The notes under the pieces were generated by a model. It was not told the DNA's origin, did not search any database, and saw only the letters and a program-made list of their open reading frames with translations. From assembly GCF_021731785.1 (NCBI RefSeq), contig NZ_JAKFWS010000021.1, positions 1-33,373 on the forward strand: a DNA stretch of 33,373 nt. The letters are read 5' to 3'. Both the position numbers and the translations under genes were made by a program. Shown here piece by piece: positions 7,358-15,553 of the stretch (positions within the stretch are counted from its first letter, which is position 1; every line of letters starts with the position of its first letter). The stretch comes from Methylocystis sp. Lineage in GTDB: Bacteria > Pseudomonadota > Alphaproteobacteria > Rhizobiales > Beijerinckiaceae.

Positions 7358-8047
7358 TCAGCTATTAAAACTATACTCCAAAACTAAACTCGTCTTATGG
7401 CGCGCATGAATTGTAATCCTATATCTTCCAAAAGCATGCATTATCGTCGTGAAAGCGCCATCTTCGCGAATCCCTGATTGTCCACCAATGGAAGGTCCGA
7501 CGCGCATTGGGGTTGCATCAATACTTTCCAGACCTTGTCCTTTTGCATAGAGCAATAGGCTGCCAATTGGATATGGGCTAATCACTTCAATATCAGCATC
7601 ATAGATGACTTTTTCTCCATTGCCTCGTTCGGTCATGGCGATTATTTTTACTTCTGGCTCCGGTGCCTGATTAAATACGTCTCCGATATGGCCAATATTT
7701 ACATTGCCGCCAGCCTTTATGATTGGGGAGTTTTTACGCAATGTAATCGACCCTTCTTCAATCAGTGGTTTAGTGATACTGCTACTTGACGTTACTTGTT
7801 TCGGCGCTCGAAAGTGCCAAAGAATCAGCCCAATGCTGACACAGAATGCGGGGAAATAAAACCACGGCGGTGGGTTGAGGATGTAGCCAATCATGGCGTG
7901 CCAACCCCCGAGATCGTTGTAGCTTTGGATCGCGGCGTCATACCGCCCGCGCCAGTCAAGCGCCCATAGGACGAATTGTTTTGCGGGCCATAAAGATGCG
8001 ATTGCAGCGCTAAGCAGTTTCCATTTACGCAGCAGCGCAGCCCACAT
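7358..8047 (-). CDS. Transposon passenger membrane-anchored protein of unknown function
   Basis: I place the start at the ATG at 8047 (MWAALLRKWKLLSAAIASLW), preceded by GGGGAAAATCA; a GTG at 8062 is also possible. The 229-residue protein has a hydrophobic N-terminal segment and a clear membrane helix near residues 60-80 (FYFPAFCVSIGLILWHF). The rest is soluble. A stretch GGNVNIGHIGDVFNQAPEPE leads into a beta-rich domain of about 110 residues ending FGRYRITIHARHKTSLVLEY. I have seen this linker-plus-beta-domain style in uncharacterised rhizobial proteins, but know no function. It is AT-rich relative to the chromosome and lies next to the right end of the transposon. Confidence 0.7.
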   Translation of the reverse strand: MWAALLRKWKLLSAAIASLWPAKQFVLWALDWRGRYDAAIQSYNDLGGWHAMIGYILNPPPWFYFPAFCVSIGLILWHFRAPKQVTSSSSITKPLIEEGSITLRKNSPIIKAGGNVNIGHIGDVFNQAPEPEVKIIAMTERGNGEKVIYDADIEVISPYPIGSLLLYAKGQGLESIDATPMRVGPSIGGQSGIREDGAFTTIMHAFGRYRITIHARHKTSLVLEYSFNS

Positions 8048-8140
8048 TGATTTTCCCCGCACTCAAAATATGGCGCTGGGGCAATTTGCCATGAGTCGTT
8101 GGCTAGAGTCCTGAGCATCGCGATCACTTAGCGGCTCCCG

Positions 8141-8165
8141 TTGTGGCGTTTGCGCCATAATACCG
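8141..8165 (-). repeat. Right terminal inverted repeat of the transposon
   Basis: This is the exact reverse complement of 4781-4805 over all 25 bases. It abuts the right copy of the 8-bp target repeat. Confidence 0.93.
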
Positions 8166-8173
8166 GGGCCGCG
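8166..8173 (+). repeat. Target-site duplication, right copy
   Basis: GGGCCGCG, identical to 4773-4780. Confidence 0.9.
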
Positions 8174-9352
8174 CACCTTCAGGCAGCTGATCAATCGCTT
8201 CGGCGGCGCGGGGGCGGCGCTGGACGCGTTGCCGTCGCTCGCGGCGCGGTCGTTGCACGGGCGGACAATCCGCATCGCTACCCGCGAGGAAGCGATGCGC
8301 GAGATCGAGGCGGCGCGCGCGCTCGGCGTGCGCTTCGTCACCACTGGCGATCCCGACTATCCGCCGTTGCTCAAGGAAATCGCCGATGCGCCGCCGCTGA
8401 TCGCTCTGCGCGGCGCGTCATGGGCCGCGCAGCGCGACGGCGTCGCGATCGTCGGTTCGCGCAATGCTTCGGCGGCGGGTCTTACTTTCACGGAACGGCT
8501 CGCGCGCAGTCTCGCGCTTGAGAATTACGTCATCGTCTCCGGCCTTGCGCGCGGCATTGACGCCGTCGCCCATCGCGCCGCGCTTGAAACCGGCACGATC
8601 GCCGTGCTCGCCGGCGGTCACGCGCGCCCCTATCCTTCTGAACATGCGCGTCTCGTCGAAGAGATCGCCGAGAGGGGGCTGATCGTTTCTGAAATGCCGA
8701 TCGAATGGGAACCGCGCGGCCGCGATTTCCCGCGCCGCAATCGGATTATTTCCGGGTTGAGCCGCGCAACCATCGTCGTCGAGGCGGCGCGGCGTTCCGG
8801 CTCGCTGATCACCGCGCGTTTCGCCAATGAGCAGGGGCGAGAGGTTTTCGCGGTTCCGGGCTCGCCTCTCGATCCGCGCGCTGAAGGCGTCAATGATCTC
8901 ATCCGTCAAGGCGCGACGTTATGCGCGCGTCCCGAGGACGTGATTTCAGTCCTTGCCGAAAACGCCGGCGCGCCGCCGCGCAAGAATCTCTTCGATGACG
9001 ACGCGCGCGACGGAGAGGAAACCCTGATCGACGAACTGGATCTTTTCTCCGCCCCCGACGGATCGGCGTTCGAGGAGAGGTCCGCGCCAGCGCGCTTCTC
9101 GGTGCCGAGCCCGCGGAATGCGTCGCCGATTCCGACCTCCGAATGCAAGGCGATGGCGCGCCGCAGGCGGATGCCCACGAGGTCATCGTTTCTCTGCTCG
9201 GGCCTGCGCCGATCGCGATTGATGACCTGATCCGCGTCGCCGGATTGACGGCGCGCGAGGTGCAGGGCGTACTGGTCGAGCTTGATGTCGAGGGTCGCCT
9301 GCAGCGCCATGGGGCCAACAGCGTTTCACTCGTTTACAATCAAAAGTTGTGA
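8166..9352 (+). pseudogene. dprA: dprA, 3' fragment with additional frameshift
   Basis: This part encodes most of DprA without its first 30 residues. The Rossmann-type core is clear: VAIVGSRNASAAGL, then IVSGLARGIDAVAHRAALET, then TIAVLAGG, then PRRNRIISGLS and GSLITARFANEQGREVFAVPG. The first frame runs to 9230 but becomes nonsense after about residue LDLFSAPDG (near 9060). The family's C-terminal winged-helix domain (VIVSLLGPAPIAIDDLIRVA ... VELDVEGRLQRHG) continues in another frame and stops at 9352. Loss of one base, for example in the run of five C at 9054-9058, would explain the shift. With the transposon upstream, the gene is broken twice. An internal TTG at 8229 could in theory start a truncated core. 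Confidence 0.9.
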
Positions 9353-9353
9353 T

Positions 9354-9665
9354 TTAGGCGGATCGATCGATCGGATAGCCGCCAAGCTCCCGCGCCCGCA
9401 TATCGGCCTCGGCGCGCGCCAGATTCAGGAAATAGCAGAGCATGGGCATGTCGCAACGACTGGCAAGTTTCGCCATTTCATCCGCCATATCAGTGATGTA
9501 AGAAGCGATTGAGGCGGCTTCCTCATTGGTTTTGGAGTTCTCCGCAGTTGTTCCGCGGGGCTCCTTGGAGTTACTCTTGGAAGCATCCGGCCGGGACATC
9601 GTCATCGGTCTCCACACGGACCACGAGGCGGTGATGGATGAGTTAAGCATAAGACTTTCTTGCAT
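9354..9665 (-). CDS. Small conserved hypothetical protein
   Basis: The likely start is the ATG at 9665, preceded by GGTGGAAGAAAA; this gives 103 residues. The N-terminal 40 residues are polar and low in complexity. The C-terminal half, ASYITDMADEMAKLASRCDM followed by PMLCYFLNLARAEADMRARE, predicts two amphipathic helices and reads like a short conserved alphaproteobacterial protein. I know no function for it. It is convergent with the broken dprA and its stop sits within two bases of the dprA stop. A perfect TTGACA hexamer lies about 25 bases upstream of the start on this strand, without a good -10 partner. Confidence 0.7.
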   Translation of the reverse strand: MQESLMLNSSITASWSVWRPMTMSRPDASKSNSKEPRGTTAENSKTNEEAASIASYITDMADEMAKLASRCDMPMLCYFLNLARAEADMRARELGGYPIDRSA

Positions 9666-9741
9666 TTTTCTTCCACCGCCTCTTTCCCGTGTCAAGGGAA
9701 AAAATTCTATTAAAAGTTGTGATTGTTTCGGCGGCGGCGGA

Positions 9742-10206
9742 CTACAGCCGCTTCAGACGGTCTAGCGCGCCCTGCAGAATATAAGCGGCCGCCATGCGGT
9801 CCACGACTTCGGAGCGTTTGGCGCGCGAAACGTCCTGCGCAATCAGCTCGCGGGTCACGGCTGCGGTCGACAGGCGTTCGTCCCAGAAGCCGAAGGGGAG
9901 GGCCGCGAGCTTCGAAAGATTGCGCATGAAGGCGCGAGTCGCCTGGGCCCGCGGTCCCTCCGTGCCGTCCATGTTGAGCGGCAGTCCGACGATGAGCGCG
10001 CAAACGTCAAAATCGGCCGCGCGATTGAGTAAGTTCGCAGCGTCCTGAGAGAATTTCACCCGCGCGATCGTGTCGAGTGGAGAGGCGAGCCGCCGTTCGA
10101 CGTCGGAAAGCGCCAAACCGATGGTTTTGGTCCCAAGATCCAAGCCCATCAGTCGGCCTTTCGGCGGCAGAAGCGTCGCCAGTTCTTCCAGGGTTGTCGC
10201 GCGCAT
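9742..10206 (-). CDS. ruvX: Holliday junction resolvase-like protein RuvX (YqgF)
   Basis: This is a YqgF/RuvX family RNase H-fold nuclease, linked to processing of the 5' end of pre-16S rRNA and possibly Holliday junctions. From the ATG at 10206 (MRATTLEELATLL) it is 154 residues, normal for the family; the open frame extends 32 codons further but the extra residues are Arg-rich and non-conserved. Motifs: MGLDLGTKTIGLALSD with the first catalytic Asp at about residue 22, VGLPLNMDGTEG, the conserved DERLST with a second acidic residue, and DRMAAAYILQGALD with the last Asp. GGAGG lies upstream of the start. It is divergent from gatC, an arrangement common in this order. Confidence 0.95.
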   Translation of the reverse strand: MRATTLEELATLLPPKGRLMGLDLGTKTIGLALSDVERRLASPLDTIARVKFSQDAANLLNRAADFDVCALIVGLPLNMDGTEGPRAQATRAFMRNLSKLAALPFGFWDERLSTAAVTRELIAQDVSRAKRSEVVDRMAAAYILQGALDRLKRL

Positions 10207-10361
10207 TGTCACCGCGCCTCCGCTATCATGTGGCCGGCGTTCCTCAAACCGAGCGGGTTGAGCGCTCCCCCTTTTTTTGAGCCAGCGACCGGCCGCCATC
10301 ATTGCGCCGCGAAAGACCAGGCGCTATAGCGCCCCGTCGAGACCTTTCTTGCGGAGCCCTA

Positions 10362-10649
10362 ATGTCCGTTGATTCCGCGACCGTCCGCCGGATCGCCCAT
10401 CTCTCGCGCATCGCCATCGAAGACAGCGAGGTCGAGCGCCTGCGTGGCGAACTCAACGCCATTCTGGCTTTCGTCGAGACGTTGAGCGAGGTCGACGTCG
10501 ACGGGATCGAGCCTTTGACCTCCGCCTTGCCGATGCAAATGAAGAAACGCGCCGACGTCGTGACCGACGGAGGCATCGTAGACGATATTCTCGCCAATGC
10601 GCCTTTGCGGGAGGACCATTATTTCGTCGTGCCCAAGGTGATCGAATAG
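10362..10649 (+). CDS. gatC: Asp-tRNA(Asn)/Glu-tRNA(Gln) amidotransferase subunit C
   Basis: This 95-residue protein is GatC, the small subunit that wraps around GatA and GatB and stabilises the amidotransferase. Its features are the N-terminal helix [20 protein letters not shown], the central helix [20 protein letters not shown] and the C-terminal [14 protein letters not shown]. The ATG at 10362 matches the usual N-terminus; an in-frame start at 10302 would add 20 unconserved residues. gatA starts 52 bases downstream in the same direction, so they form an operon. Confidence 0.95.
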   Translation: MSVDSATVRRIAHLSRIAIEDSEVERLRGELNAILAFVETLSEVDVDGIEPLTSALPMQMKKRADVVTDGGIVDDILANAPLREDHYFVVPKVIE

Positions 10650-10701
10650 CGCGTTCCGCGCCGGCGCCGCGCCTGCCGCGGCCTCAGAAACAAAGGGACA
10701 A

Positions 10702-12192
10702 ATGTCCGATCCCACGCATCTTTCTTTGGCCGAGGCGCGCGACGCTCTCAAATCGAAACGGCTTTCCGCCGTTGAGCTGACGCAAGCGCATATCGATGCG
10801 ATAGAGAAATCGCGCGCGCTGAACTGCTTCATCACCGAGACGCCCGAACGCGCGCTGGCCCAGGCGCTCGAAAGCGACCTGCGTATCGCGCGCGGCGAAT
10901 CCCGGCCGCTCGAGGGCCTGCCGCTTGGCATAAAGGATCTTTATTGCTCGAAAGGCGTGCGCACGACCGCGGCGAGCCGCATTCTCGACGATTTCACGCC
11001 CACCTATGAATCGACTGTTTCGGCCAACCTGCTGCGCGACGGCGCGGCGACGCTCGGCAAGCTCAATCTCGATGAATTCGCGATGGGCTCGTCCAATGAG
11101 ACGAGCGCCTTCGGACCCGTGGTTTCGCCGTGGCGTCGCGCTGGCGATCCCGACGCCAAGATTGTGCCGGGAGGTTCGTCGGGCGGCTCCTCCGCGGCGG
11201 TGGCGGCGCATCTTTGCCTCGGCGCCACGGCGACAGATACAGGCGGCTCGATCCGGCAGCCTGCCGCCTTCACTGGGACTGTGGGCGTCAAGCCGACCTA
11301 TGGCCGCTGTTCGCGCTGGGGTATAGTTGCTTTCGCCTCTTCGCTCGACCAGGCGGGCCCGATCACGCGCACCGTGCGCGACGCGGCCATCATGCTGGGG
11401 TCGATGGCAGGCCATGATCCCAAGGACACGACCAGCGTCGATGCGCCTGTGCCGGATTATGAAGCGGCCGTCGGCGCGTCGGTGAAAGGACGCCGTATCG
11501 GCGTGCCTAAGGAATATCGCATTGACGGCATGTCGGCGGAGATCGCCGCTTTGTGGGACGTAGGCGCCGCTTGGCTGAAGGACGCCGGCGCGGAGATCGT
11601 CGAAATTTCCTTGCCGCATACCCGCTACGCCTTGCCCACGTACTATATCATCGCGCCGGCTGAAGCGTCGTCCAATCTCGCGCGCTACGACGGCGTGCGC
11701 TACGGCCGTCGCGAGCAGGGCCGCGACGTTACCGACATGTACGAGAAGACGCGAGCGACCGGCTTCGGTTCGGAGGTGCGGCGGCGCATTATGATCGGCA
11801 CCTATGTGCTCTCGGCGGGCTATTACGACGCTTATTACGTGCGCGCGCAGAAAGTCCGCAGTCTGATCAAGCGCGACTTTGACGAAGCCTTCGCGTCGGG
11901 CGTCGACGCTGTCCTGACGCCGGCGACTCCGTCGACCGCCTTCGCGCAAGGCGAGAAGGGCGCGGCGGACCCTGTCGAAATGTATCTCAATGACGTGTTC
12001 ACCGTTACGGTGAACATGGCCGGTCTTCCTGGCGTCGCTGTTCCGGGGGGTCTCGCGGCCAACGGCTTGCCCTTGGGATTGCAGCTGATCGGCAGACCCT
12101 TCGACGAAGAGACGCTGTTTTCTCTCGCCGCAGCGATCGAGCAGGCGGTGCCGAAGATCGAACGTCCTCGGCCGTGGTGGCGTGAGAGCTGA
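10702..12192 (+). CDS. gatA: Asp-tRNA(Asn)/Glu-tRNA(Gln) amidotransferase subunit A
   Basis: GatA releases ammonia from glutamine for transamidation of mischarged Glu-tRNA(Gln) or Asp-tRNA(Asn). The 496-residue protein has the amidase signature: [10 protein letters not shown] with the catalytic Lys79, [15 protein letters not shown] with the cis-Ser at about 159, and [14 protein letters not shown] with the nucleophile Ser183. [11 protein letters not shown] follows, as in other GatA proteins. Length is normal. AAAGGGACAA precedes the ATG. It is the second gene of gatC-gatA and is followed after 2 bases by the chorismate-mutase-fold gene. GatA from this locus and GatB at 12940 are separated by two unrelated genes. 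Confidence 0.97.
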   Translation: MSDPTHLSLAEARDALKSKRLSAVELTQAHIDAIEKSRALNCFITETPERALAQALESDLRIARGESRPLEGLPLGIKDLYCSKGVRTTAASRILDDFTPTYESTVSANLLRDGAATLGKLNLDEFAMGSSNETSAFGPVVSPWRRAGDPDAKIVPGGSSGGSSAAVAAHLCLGATATDTGGSIRQPAAFTGTVGVKPTYGRCSRWGIVAFASSLDQAGPITRTVRDAAIMLGSMAGHDPKDTTSVDAPVPDYEAAVGASVKGRRIGVPKEYRIDGMSAEIAALWDVGAAWLKDAGAEIVEISLPHTRYALPTYYIIAPAEASSNLARYDGVRYGRREQGRDVTDMYEKTRATGFGSEVRRRIMIGTYVLSAGYYDAYYVRAQKVRSLIKRDFDEAFASGVDAVLTPATPSTAFAQGEKGAADPVEMYLNDVFTVTVNMAGLPGVAVPGGLAANGLPLGLQLIGRPFDEETLFSLAAAIEQAVPKIERPRPWWRES

Positions 12193-12194
12193 CG

Positions 12195-12575
12195 ATGACC
12201 ACGCCGGGCGCTCAAAAGGATATTGCGGAACGCTCCGAGCAGGAGCTGCAGGACGAAATGTCCGACGTTCGCCGGTTGATCGACGAACTGGACGAAGAGC
12301 TGGTCGCGCTTCTCGCGAAGCGACAAAGACAGATCGAGCGAGCCGCGCGGGTCAAGCCCGCCCTTGGGATTCCCGCCAATGTGCCCGAGCGCGTCGATGA
12401 AGTGTTGGGGCATGTGCTTGGCGTCGCACGCCGAGAGGGCCTGTCGGTCGAAATCGCGATGAGCCTCTGGCGTGCGCTGATCGACTGGTCGATCCAGTAT
12501 GAAGAGCGACTGATGGGCGACCGCGCGCCCAAGCGCGATTCTCAACCCTCTTCGGGCGGCGGCCCGGTCTCCTGA
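12195..12575 (+). CDS. Chorismate mutase (AroQ)-fold protein
   Basis: This 126-residue protein has the AroQ-type chorismate mutase pattern between about residues 20 and 100: MSDVRRLIDELDEELVALLA, then KRQRQIERAARVKPALGIP, then ERVDEVLGHVLGVARREGL and a closing helix MSLWRALIDWSIQYEE. Such proteins convert chorismate to prephenate, the branch point to Phe and Tyr. The first Arg (RRLIDELD) and the Lys in the KPALGIP loop fit active-site positions, but the loop is shorter and less conserved than usual, so an IPA-type relative is possible. The ATG follows the gatA stop by two bases, so it is coexpressed with gatCA. Its last 34 bases overlap the convergent gene at 12542. Confidence 0.8.
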   Translation: MTTPGAQKDIAERSEQELQDEMSDVRRLIDELDEELVALLAKRQRQIERAARVKPALGIPANVPERVDEVLGHVLGVARREGLSVEIAMSLWRALIDWSIQYEERLMGDRAPKRDSQPSSGGGPVS

Positions 12576-12871
12576 TCGCCGTTGCGCGTCGTTCTCTTGA
12601 CGCGCACGAATCCGTTACGGATGGACCAGCGCAGGAACTTTATCGACCACCAGTGAAAGCGTCGCGACAGTCTGTGCGCGCCCGGAGAGTGCGGGGCGAG
12701 GATCGCGAGGCCGATAGGGACCATCCAGACCCCGAAGACGGGAAGCGGCGCGAGAATGGTGCCGCCGAGGATCAAGCCGACGCCGACGGGAATGCTCACG
12801 TGGCGGGGAGCGTTGCGCATGCGCGCAATCAGTCCTTTTCCCCTGTCATCCGAATTGCTGTTCTTGGCCAT
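12542..12871 (-). CDS. Small two-helix membrane protein
   Basis: This 109-residue protein has a basic N-terminus ([20 protein letters not shown]), a hydrophobic hairpin at about residues 26-62 ([20 protein letters not shown] then [10 protein letters not shown]) and a Trp/Arg-rich C-terminal part ([18 protein letters not shown]). This resembles the small transmembrane proteins annotated as PGPGW-type, of unknown function. It is an inner membrane protein by prediction. The gene is convergent with the chorismate-mutase-like gene, overlapping its 3' end, and divergent from gatB. Confidence 0.75.
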   Translation of the reverse strand: MAKNSNSDDRGKGLIARMRNAPRHVSIPVGVGLILGGTILAPLPVFGVWMVPIGLAILAPHSPGAHRLSRRFHWWSIKFLRWSIRNGFVRVKRTTRNGDQETGPPPEEG

Positions 12872-12939
12872 TTCGTCGCTTTCCTCGGCATCGCGCCGGC
12901 CATTCCGCTCCTGCGAAGCGTGGTTTATATGGAAGAAGC

Positions 12940-14427
12940 ATGTTTAGCGAGGCGGATATGGCGACAGAGGCGGCTCCAACCAAGCTCATCAAGGGCGCAA
13001 CCGGCGATTGGGAAGTCGTGATCGGCATGGAGATCCATGCCCAGGTGACGAGCAACGCCAAGCTCTTTTCGGGCGCTTCCGCAGAGTATGGCGGCGCGCC
13101 CAACGATCATGTCTCGCTCGTCGATGCGGCGATGCCGGGCATGCTGCCGGTGATCAATGAGGCGTGCGTCAAGCAGGCGATCCGTACCGGTCTCGGTCTT
13201 GAAGCCAAGATCAACCTGCGCTCGGTCTTCGACCGAAAGAACTATTTCTATCCGGATCTGCCGCAGGGCTATCAGATTTCCCAGTACAAGCACCCGATCG
13301 TCGGCGAGGGCGCCGTCATTGTCGACGTGTCGCCGAACGAGCGCATCACGGTCGGCATCGAACGTCTGCATCTCGAGCAGGACGCCGGCAAGTCGCTGCA
13401 TGATCTTTCGGCGACGGAAAGCCACGTCGATCTCAACCGCAGCGGCGTGGCGCTGATGGAGATCGTCTCCAAGCCGGACATGCGTTCGGCCGAGGAGGCG
13501 CGCGCCTATGTATCGAAGCTGCGAACGATCCTGCGCTACATCGGCTCTTGCGACGGCAATATGGATCAAGGCTCGCTGCGCGCCGACGTCAATGTGTCGG
13601 TGCGCCGGCCGGGCGCGCCGCTCGGCACGCGCTGCGAAATCAAGAACGTCAACTCCATCCGCTTCATCGGCCAGGCGATCGAGGTCGAGGCGCGCCGTCA
13701 GATCGGCATTCTCGAAGACGGCGGCACGATCGATCAAGAGACGCGGCTGTTCGATCCCGGCAAGGGAGAGACGCGGTCGATGCGCTCCAAGGAGGAAGCG
13801 CATGATTATCGCTACTTTCCCGATCCCGATCTGTTGCCGCTCGAATTCGACCAGGCCTATGTCGACGCGCTGAAGGCGCACCTGCCGGAGTTGCCCGACG
13901 CCAAGCGCGCGCGCTTCATCGCGCAATACGGTCTGCCGCCTTACGACGCCGGCGTGCTCGTGATGGAGCGGGCCGCGGCCGACTATTTCGAGGAGACGGC
14001 GAAGGGCCGCGACGCCAAGCTTGCGGCCAACTGGGTGATCAACGAGTTGTTTGGCCGCCTGAACAAGGAAGGGCTCGACGTGACGCGCTCGCCGGTGTCG
14101 TCGCAGGCGTTGGGCGCGATCGTCGACCTCATTTCGCAGAACGTCATCTCGGGCAAGATCGCCAAGGATCTTTTCGAGATCGTCTGGAGCGAAGGCGGCG
14201 ACCCCAAGGAGATCGTCGAGACGCGCGGGATGAAGCAGGTGACCGACACCGGCGCCATTGAAGCCGCCGTCGACGCCGTCATCGCCGCTAATCCCGACAA
14301 GGCGGAGCAGGCGAAGGCGAAGCCGACGATGCTTGGATGGTTCGTCGGACAGGTGATGAAGCAGACTGGCGGAAAGGCGAATCCGCAGGCGGTGAACGAA
14401 CTGTTGAAGCGCAGATTGGGCGTTTGA
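12940..14427 (+). CDS. gatB: Asp-tRNA(Asn)/Glu-tRNA(Gln) amidotransferase subunit B
   Basis: GatB binds the mischarged tRNA and activates its side-chain carboxyl with ATP, then uses ammonia tunnelled from GatA. The 495-residue protein shows [20 protein letters not shown] at the start of the cradle domain, the invariant [34 protein letters not shown], and [20 protein letters not shown]. The helical and YqeY-like tail domains end with [17 protein letters not shown]. Two starts are plausible: 12940 (with GGAAGAAGC) and 12958 (with [14 protein letters not shown]). The first is given here. It has its own upstream region and is not cotranscribed with gatCA. Confidence 0.97.
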   Translation: MFSEADMATEAAPTKLIKGATGDWEVVIGMEIHAQVTSNAKLFSGASAEYGGAPNDHVSLVDAAMPGMLPVINEACVKQAIRTGLGLEAKINLRSVFDRKNYFYPDLPQGYQISQYKHPIVGEGAVIVDVSPNERITVGIERLHLEQDAGKSLHDLSATESHVDLNRSGVALMEIVSKPDMRSAEEARAYVSKLRTILRYIGSCDGNMDQGSLRADVNVSVRRPGAPLGTRCEIKNVNSIRFIGQAIEVEARRQIGILEDGGTIDQETRLFDPGKGETRSMRSKEEAHDYRYFPDPDLLPLEFDQAYVDALKAHLPELPDAKRARFIAQYGLPPYDAGVLVMERAAADYFEETAKGRDAKLAANWVINELFGRLNKEGLDVTRSPVSSQALGAIVDLISQNVISGKIAKDLFEIVWSEGGDPKEIVETRGMKQVTDTGAIEAAVDAVIAANPDKAEQAKAKPTMLGWFVGQVMKQTGGKANPQAVNELLKRRLGV

Positions 14428-15086
14428 CGCTCGCCTTTCGCCGTCAAAAACGAATCAGTTTGCGACGCGCGTTGCGCGATTCTTCTCCGAACCGAGGCGT
14501 CGCGCGCCGTTTTTTTTCGATTCGGCGGCGCTAGCCACAAATTTTTTTTCTCCCCATGCGGCTTCGCGACATGGCTTGCCGACGCGCGCGCCTCCCATCG
14601 CGTTCGATGCGCTCCGCCTCTCGGCGGAATTTGATTTGTGCGTCCGCCGCAGAGGCGCCCAGCGCGTATTCATCGTGTCTCGACACATTTCCCGATGCGC
14701 GTTCGCAGCTCGCGCGGATGACTCACGCATGTTCGCGGATACAAAAGCAAATCAAGTAATTGAACGCCAAGCGCGACGTGTCGCCCAGCATGCGCGCGCA
14801 CGATTTGAAGGCTGTTGCGAGCAGATGTCGCTAACGGATTCCGCGCTTGGACCGTCGCAATACAATGCGAGATGCAAACCTGTCGCGATAGTCTCGTTGA
14901 AGCGTTCGCAAAGCAGCTGCACCATCGTTTTGCTTGTCGTGCGACGGCGCTCAACATGCCTTGTCGTGCGTTGAGTCGATCACTTCTGCGCGCTTACCTC
15001 TTGAACGACTGGTTAACCGCGTTACGCTATTTACGCGTATTGTCGGTCGAGCACAGTTCCGGCAATTCGGATCAAGGGGACTTATT
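14428..15086. other. Non-coding stretch of about 660 bases
   Basis: I see no supported gene. Open frames here overlap on both strands, are Arg/Ser-rich and match nothing I know. Two T-runs (14511-14518 and 14541-14548) follow GC-rich sequence after gatB and may act in termination. The last part, with TTGAAC at 15001 and a TTAACC/TTACGC-rich stretch up to 15040, probably contains the promoter of the H1-like gene. The long leader could also hide a small RNA, but I found no clear structure. Confidence 0.45.
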
Positions 15087-15386
15087 ATGGCGAGAGCTAC
15101 AATGAAGCGTAAGCCGGCCAAGAAGGCTGCGGCGAAGAAGGGTGCGCGTAAAACCGCGAAGAAGGCTGCGACGAAGAAGTCAGCGGCAAAGAAAGGCGCC
15201 CGCAAGGCTACGCGAAAGACCGTTGCGAAGAAGACGGCCCGCAAGGGCGTCCGCAAGGCGGCGACCAAAAAGCGCGGCGTGAAGAAGGCCGGCGCTAAGA
15301 AGGGCGCTCGCAAGGCTACCGCGAAGAAGCGCGCGCCACGCAAGGTCAAGGCGCCGACCCCGTCCGCTCCAACGGACGCCATGTAA
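15087..15386 (+). CDS. Histone H1-like lysine/alanine-rich DNA-binding protein
   Basis: This 99-residue protein is almost entirely Lys, Ala and Arg in repeated units such as AKKGARK, KKAATKK and ARKATRK, ending in a short neutral tail (VKAPTPSAPTDAM). The composition is that of bacterial H1-like proteins (compare HctB, AlgP and KupB-like tails), which bind and compact DNA without a fixed fold. The ATG at 15087 follows AAGGGGA by 8 bases. The reading frame is real rather than a repeat artefact, because the alternating Lys/Ala/Gly codons use several synonyms. It probably acts in the nucleoid. It stands alone with a long upstream region. Confidence 0.85.
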   Translation: MARATMKRKPAKKAAAKKGARKTAKKAATKKSAAKKGARKATRKTVAKKTARKGVRKAATKKRGVKKAGAKKGARKATAKKRAPRKVKAPTPSAPTDAM

Positions 15387-15451
15387 GGCGAAGCGCCCTC
15401 GTATGCGCGATCGATCAGTTCGCGCCATTGCGACAGCGCTTCATGCACTCA

Positions 15452-15546
15452 TCGCCCGGGGGCGCGCGTCCAGCCTGACGCGTCCCGGGCGATAGCAGTC
15501 ACAGCTGATTATTTTTTTGCGCGCGCGTCCGCCGCGCGGCCTTTTT
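15452..15546. terminator. Hairpins between convergent genes
   Basis: TCGCCCGGG at 15452-15460 pairs perfectly with CCCGGGCGA at 15484-15492. Further on, T7 (about 15512-15518) and a CGCGCG-rich palindrome followed by CCTTTTT (to 15546) flank each other. The H1-like gene ends at 15386 and the minus-strand gene at 15554, so this is a plausible bidirectional termination region. Confidence 0.45.
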
Positions 15547-15553
15547 GAGACGC

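Larger units (their letters stand above)
4781..8165. mobile_element. IS1595-family transposon with passenger genes (3,385 bp)
   Basis: The element has 25-bp perfect terminal inverted repeats and an 8-bp direct target repeat, so both ends are defined to the base. It encodes an IS1595/ISXO2-type transposase on the minus strand, a divergent DUF6471 regulator, and three further genes. A simple IS of this family is roughly 1 kb, so more than 2 kb here is cargo. The cargo, especially 5310-6030 and 7360-8050, is clearly AT-richer than the flanking chromosome, which points to a different origin. It interrupts dprA after codon 30. All ends and the transposase look intact, and the target repeats are identical, so the insertion is probably fairly recent. 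Confidence 0.93.

Noticed and set aside
10684-11949. 421-residue open frame antisense to gatA
   Set aside because: Composition is His/Arg/Gly-rich with no motifs, as expected opposite a GC-rich gene; gatA has full motif support.
12925-13926. 333-residue open frame antisense to gatB
   Set aside because: Shadow of a well supported gene; no motif and no ribosome binding site.
14576-14974. Overlapping short frames after gatB
   Set aside because: Both strands are open with Arg/Ser-rich sequence, no ribosome binding site and no recognisable domain.
15100-15360. AAG-rich tandem-like repeat
   Set aside because: It is the coding sequence of the H1-like protein; the repeat comes from Lys/Ala codons, not from a non-coding repeat or CRISPR array.
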